A stretch of 6,924 nucleotides of DNA from Rhodobacterales bacterium (GTDB taxonomy: Bacteria > Pseudomonadota > Alphaproteobacteria > Rhodobacterales > Rhodobacteraceae), in NCBI GenBank assembly GCA_025357355.1, contig JANXPK010000263.1:1-6924 (forward strand). The letters are read 5' to 3'. The notes beneath the pieces were generated by a model. That model made no database searches and was not told where the DNA came from. It worked only from the letters and a program-made list of their open reading frames with translations. The position numbers and the translations under genes were made by a program. This document shows positions 5,563 to 6,924 of the stretch, piece by piece. Position 1 is the first letter of the stretch. Each line of letters opens with the position of its first letter.

Positions 5563-5583
5563 GCGGGGTGGAGTTTACCCCGC
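5563..5583 (+). other. GC-rich hairpin upstream of aroA
   Basis: GCGGGGT (5563-5569) and ACCCCGC (5577-5583) form a perfect 7-base-pair stem around the loop GGAGTTT. It ends 60 bases before the aroA start. If transcription begins upstream it would sit in the aroA leader RNA; otherwise it may overlap the promoter. There is no T-run after it, so it does not look like a terminator. Confidence 0.4.
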
Positions 5584-5643
5584 GCCGGGCTTGGGTTATG
5601 GGGCCTTGCGCGATCAGGCGGCAACAATTGCTGGAGTATCAAG

Positions 5644-6924
5644 ATGTCAGGCCACGGCACAATCATCCCGATGACCGCCCGCAAATCCGGGCCCTTGCGG
5701 GGCATCGCGGAGGTGCCGGGCGACAAGTCGATCAGCCACCGCGCGTTGATCTTTGGCGCTATGGCGCGGGGCGAGACGCGGATCACCGGGCTGTTGGAGG
5801 GGCAGGACGTGCTGGATACGGCGCGGGCGATGCGGGCGTTTGGGGCGACGGTGACGCAGCACGGGCCGGGGGCGTGGTCGGTCGAGGGTGTCGGCGTCGG
5901 TGGGTTCAGCGAGCCGGACGATGTGATCGACTGCGGCAATTCGGGCACCGGCGTGCGGCTGATCATGGGGACGATGGCGACGACGGCGATGACGGCGACC
6001 TTTACCGGCGACGCCTCGCTGCGCAAGCGGCCGATGGGGCGGGTGACGGACCCGTTGAGCCTGTTTGGCGCGCAGGCCTTCGGGCGCAAGGGCGGGCGGT
6101 TGCCGATGACGGTGTTAGGGGCAGTAGCGCCTAAGTCCGTGCGCTATGCGCTGCCGGTTGCCTCGGCTCAGGTCAAGTCGGCGGTGCTGTTGGCCGGGCT
6201 GAACGCGCCGGGCGAGACGGTGGTGATCGAGAAGGAGCCGACGCGCGACCATTCAGAGCGGATGCTTCTGGGCTTTGGGGCGCAGCTGGTGGTCGAGAAG
6301 ACTGCGGCGGGCAATGTGATCACGCTGACCGGTCGGCCGGAGTTGCGGGCGCAAAGTGTCGCGGTGCCGCGCGATCCGTCATCGGCGGCCTTCCCGGTCT
6401 GTGCCGCGCTGATCGTCGAGGGGTCCGACATCATGGTGCCGGGCGTCAGCCAGAACCTGACGCGCAACGGGCTTTACCTGACGCTGGTCGAGATGGGGGC
6501 GGATATCGCGTTCCAGAACCCGCGCACCGAGGGGGGTGAACCGGTGGCCGATCTGCGCGTGCGGTTTTCGGGTGCGATGACAGGGATCGAGGTGCCGCCC
6601 GAGCGGGCGCCTTCGATGATCGACGAATATCCGGTGCTGGCGGTGGTGGCGGCCTGCGCGACCGGGCGCACGGTGATGCGCGGGGTCAAAGAGCTGCGGG
6701 TCAAGGAAAGCGACCGCATCGACGCGATGGCGCGCGGGCTGGAAGCCTGCGGGGTGCGGGTGGAAGAGGATGAGGACACGCTGATCGTGCATGGGATGGG
6801 GGCTGGTCAGGTGCCGGGAGGGGCGCGATGTGCCGTGCATCTGGACCACCGCATTGCGATGGCGTTTCTGGTGCTGGGGATGGCCGCGAAAAAGCCGGTA
6901 TCGGTCGATGACGGCGCGCCCATC
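5644..6924 (+). CDS. aroA: 3-phosphoshikimate 1-carboxyvinyltransferase (EPSP synthase, class II), 3' end missing
   Basis: The open frame has 427 codons and runs off the window without a stop. The enzyme joins shikimate-3-phosphate and PEP to give EPSP, the sixth shikimate-pathway step, in the cytoplasm. It is closely similar to the Agrobacterium CP4 enzyme (455 residues), so about 25-30 residues are missing. All four class II signature motifs are present: GDKS (26-29), SAQVK (174-178), RDHSE (201-205) and NLTR (271-274). Also visible are GNSGTG (98-103), RPMGRV (129-134), DPSSAAFP (244-251), MIDEYP (325-330), KESDR (354-358) and DHRIAM (401-406). The position of CP4 Ala100 is Gly101 here. 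The ATG at 5644 has GGAG seven bases upstream and aligns with the CP4 start; an internal ATG at 5671 is less likely. In many alphaproteobacteria cmk and rpsA follow aroA, which can be tested just beyond the edge. Confidence 0.97.
   Translation, partial: MSGHGTIIPMTARKSGPLRGIAEVPGDKSISHRALIFGAMARGETRITGLLEGQDVLDTARAMRAFGATVTQHGPGAWSVEGVGVGGFSEPDDVIDCGNSGTGVRLIMGTMATTAMTATFTGDASLRKRPMGRVTDPLSLFGAQAFGRKGGRLPMTVLGAVAPKSVRYALPVASAQVKSAVLLAGLNAPGETVVIEKEPTRDHSERMLLGFGAQLVVEKTAAGNVITLTGRPELRAQSVAVPRDPSSAAFPVCAALIVEGSDIMVPGVSQNLTRNGLYLTLVEMGADIAFQNPRTEGGEPVADLRVRFSGAMTGIEVPPERAPSMIDEYPVLAVVAACATGRTVMRGVKELRVKESDRIDAMARGLEACGVRVEEDEDTLIVHGMGAGQVPGGARCAVHLDHRIAMAFLVLGMAAKKPVSVDDGAPI

Noticed and set aside
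5454..6134. Open frames on both strands overlapping the start of aroA
   Set aside because: The aroA frame is continuous with all class II motifs, so these are shadows of it.
1..6924. A possible defence system, mobile element, CRISPR array or biosynthetic cluster
   Set aside because: I see no nuclease, transposase, integrase, toxin-antitoxin pair, regular repeat array or assembly-line enzyme; every long real frame is a familiar chromosomal family.

Overview
The window is high-GC bacterial DNA, gene-dense and with short intergenic gaps. It most likely comes from an alphaproteobacterium, probably Rhodobacterales/Rhodobacteraceae. The main evidence is a GcrA-type cell-cycle regulator, a family known from alphaproteobacteria, next to a class II (CP4-like) EPSP synthase. 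Two intergenic motifs also look familiar from that family, but that recollection could not be checked here. I see no insertion sequence, integrase, CRISPR array, tRNA or rRNA.

Layout, left to right. A sulfotransferase gene on the minus strand (57-953) is divergent from a plus-strand pair: a glutathione S-transferase-like protein (1175-1831) and, 3 bases later, an extended NAD(P)-dependent SDR (1835-2773). After a small inverted repeat comes a YmdB-family metallophosphoesterase (2845-3657), followed directly by a hairpin. A 217-base gap with an AT-rich island leads to a DMT/EamA-family membrane transporter (GTG start at 3875, to 4765). This transporter converges on gcrA (minus strand, 4862-5470), and a large hairpin lies between them. 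gcrA is divergent from aroA (5644 to the window edge, incomplete at the 3' end), with 173 bases between their starts.

How the parts relate. The only likely tight operon is the GST-SDR pair. The others look like single transcription units or ends of units beyond the window. AroA makes EPSP in the shikimate pathway. GcrA is a sigma70-associated transcription factor whose output in Caulobacter depends on CcrM methylation of GANTC. By eye I find only five GANTC sites, and three of them lie in the roughly 12% of the window that is intergenic or at a gene start. The sulfotransferase, GST and SDR are probably accessory metabolism or detoxification genes with unknown substrates.

I did not find a convincing undescribed multi-gene system; this looks like an ordinary chromosomal region. 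The points worth a second look are small: a metal-ligand substitution in the YmdB-like enzyme, the active-site glycine in the class II AroA, the GANTC placement, several intergenic hairpins or repeats, and a G-run in the place of a ribosome binding site ahead of the phosphoesterase gene.
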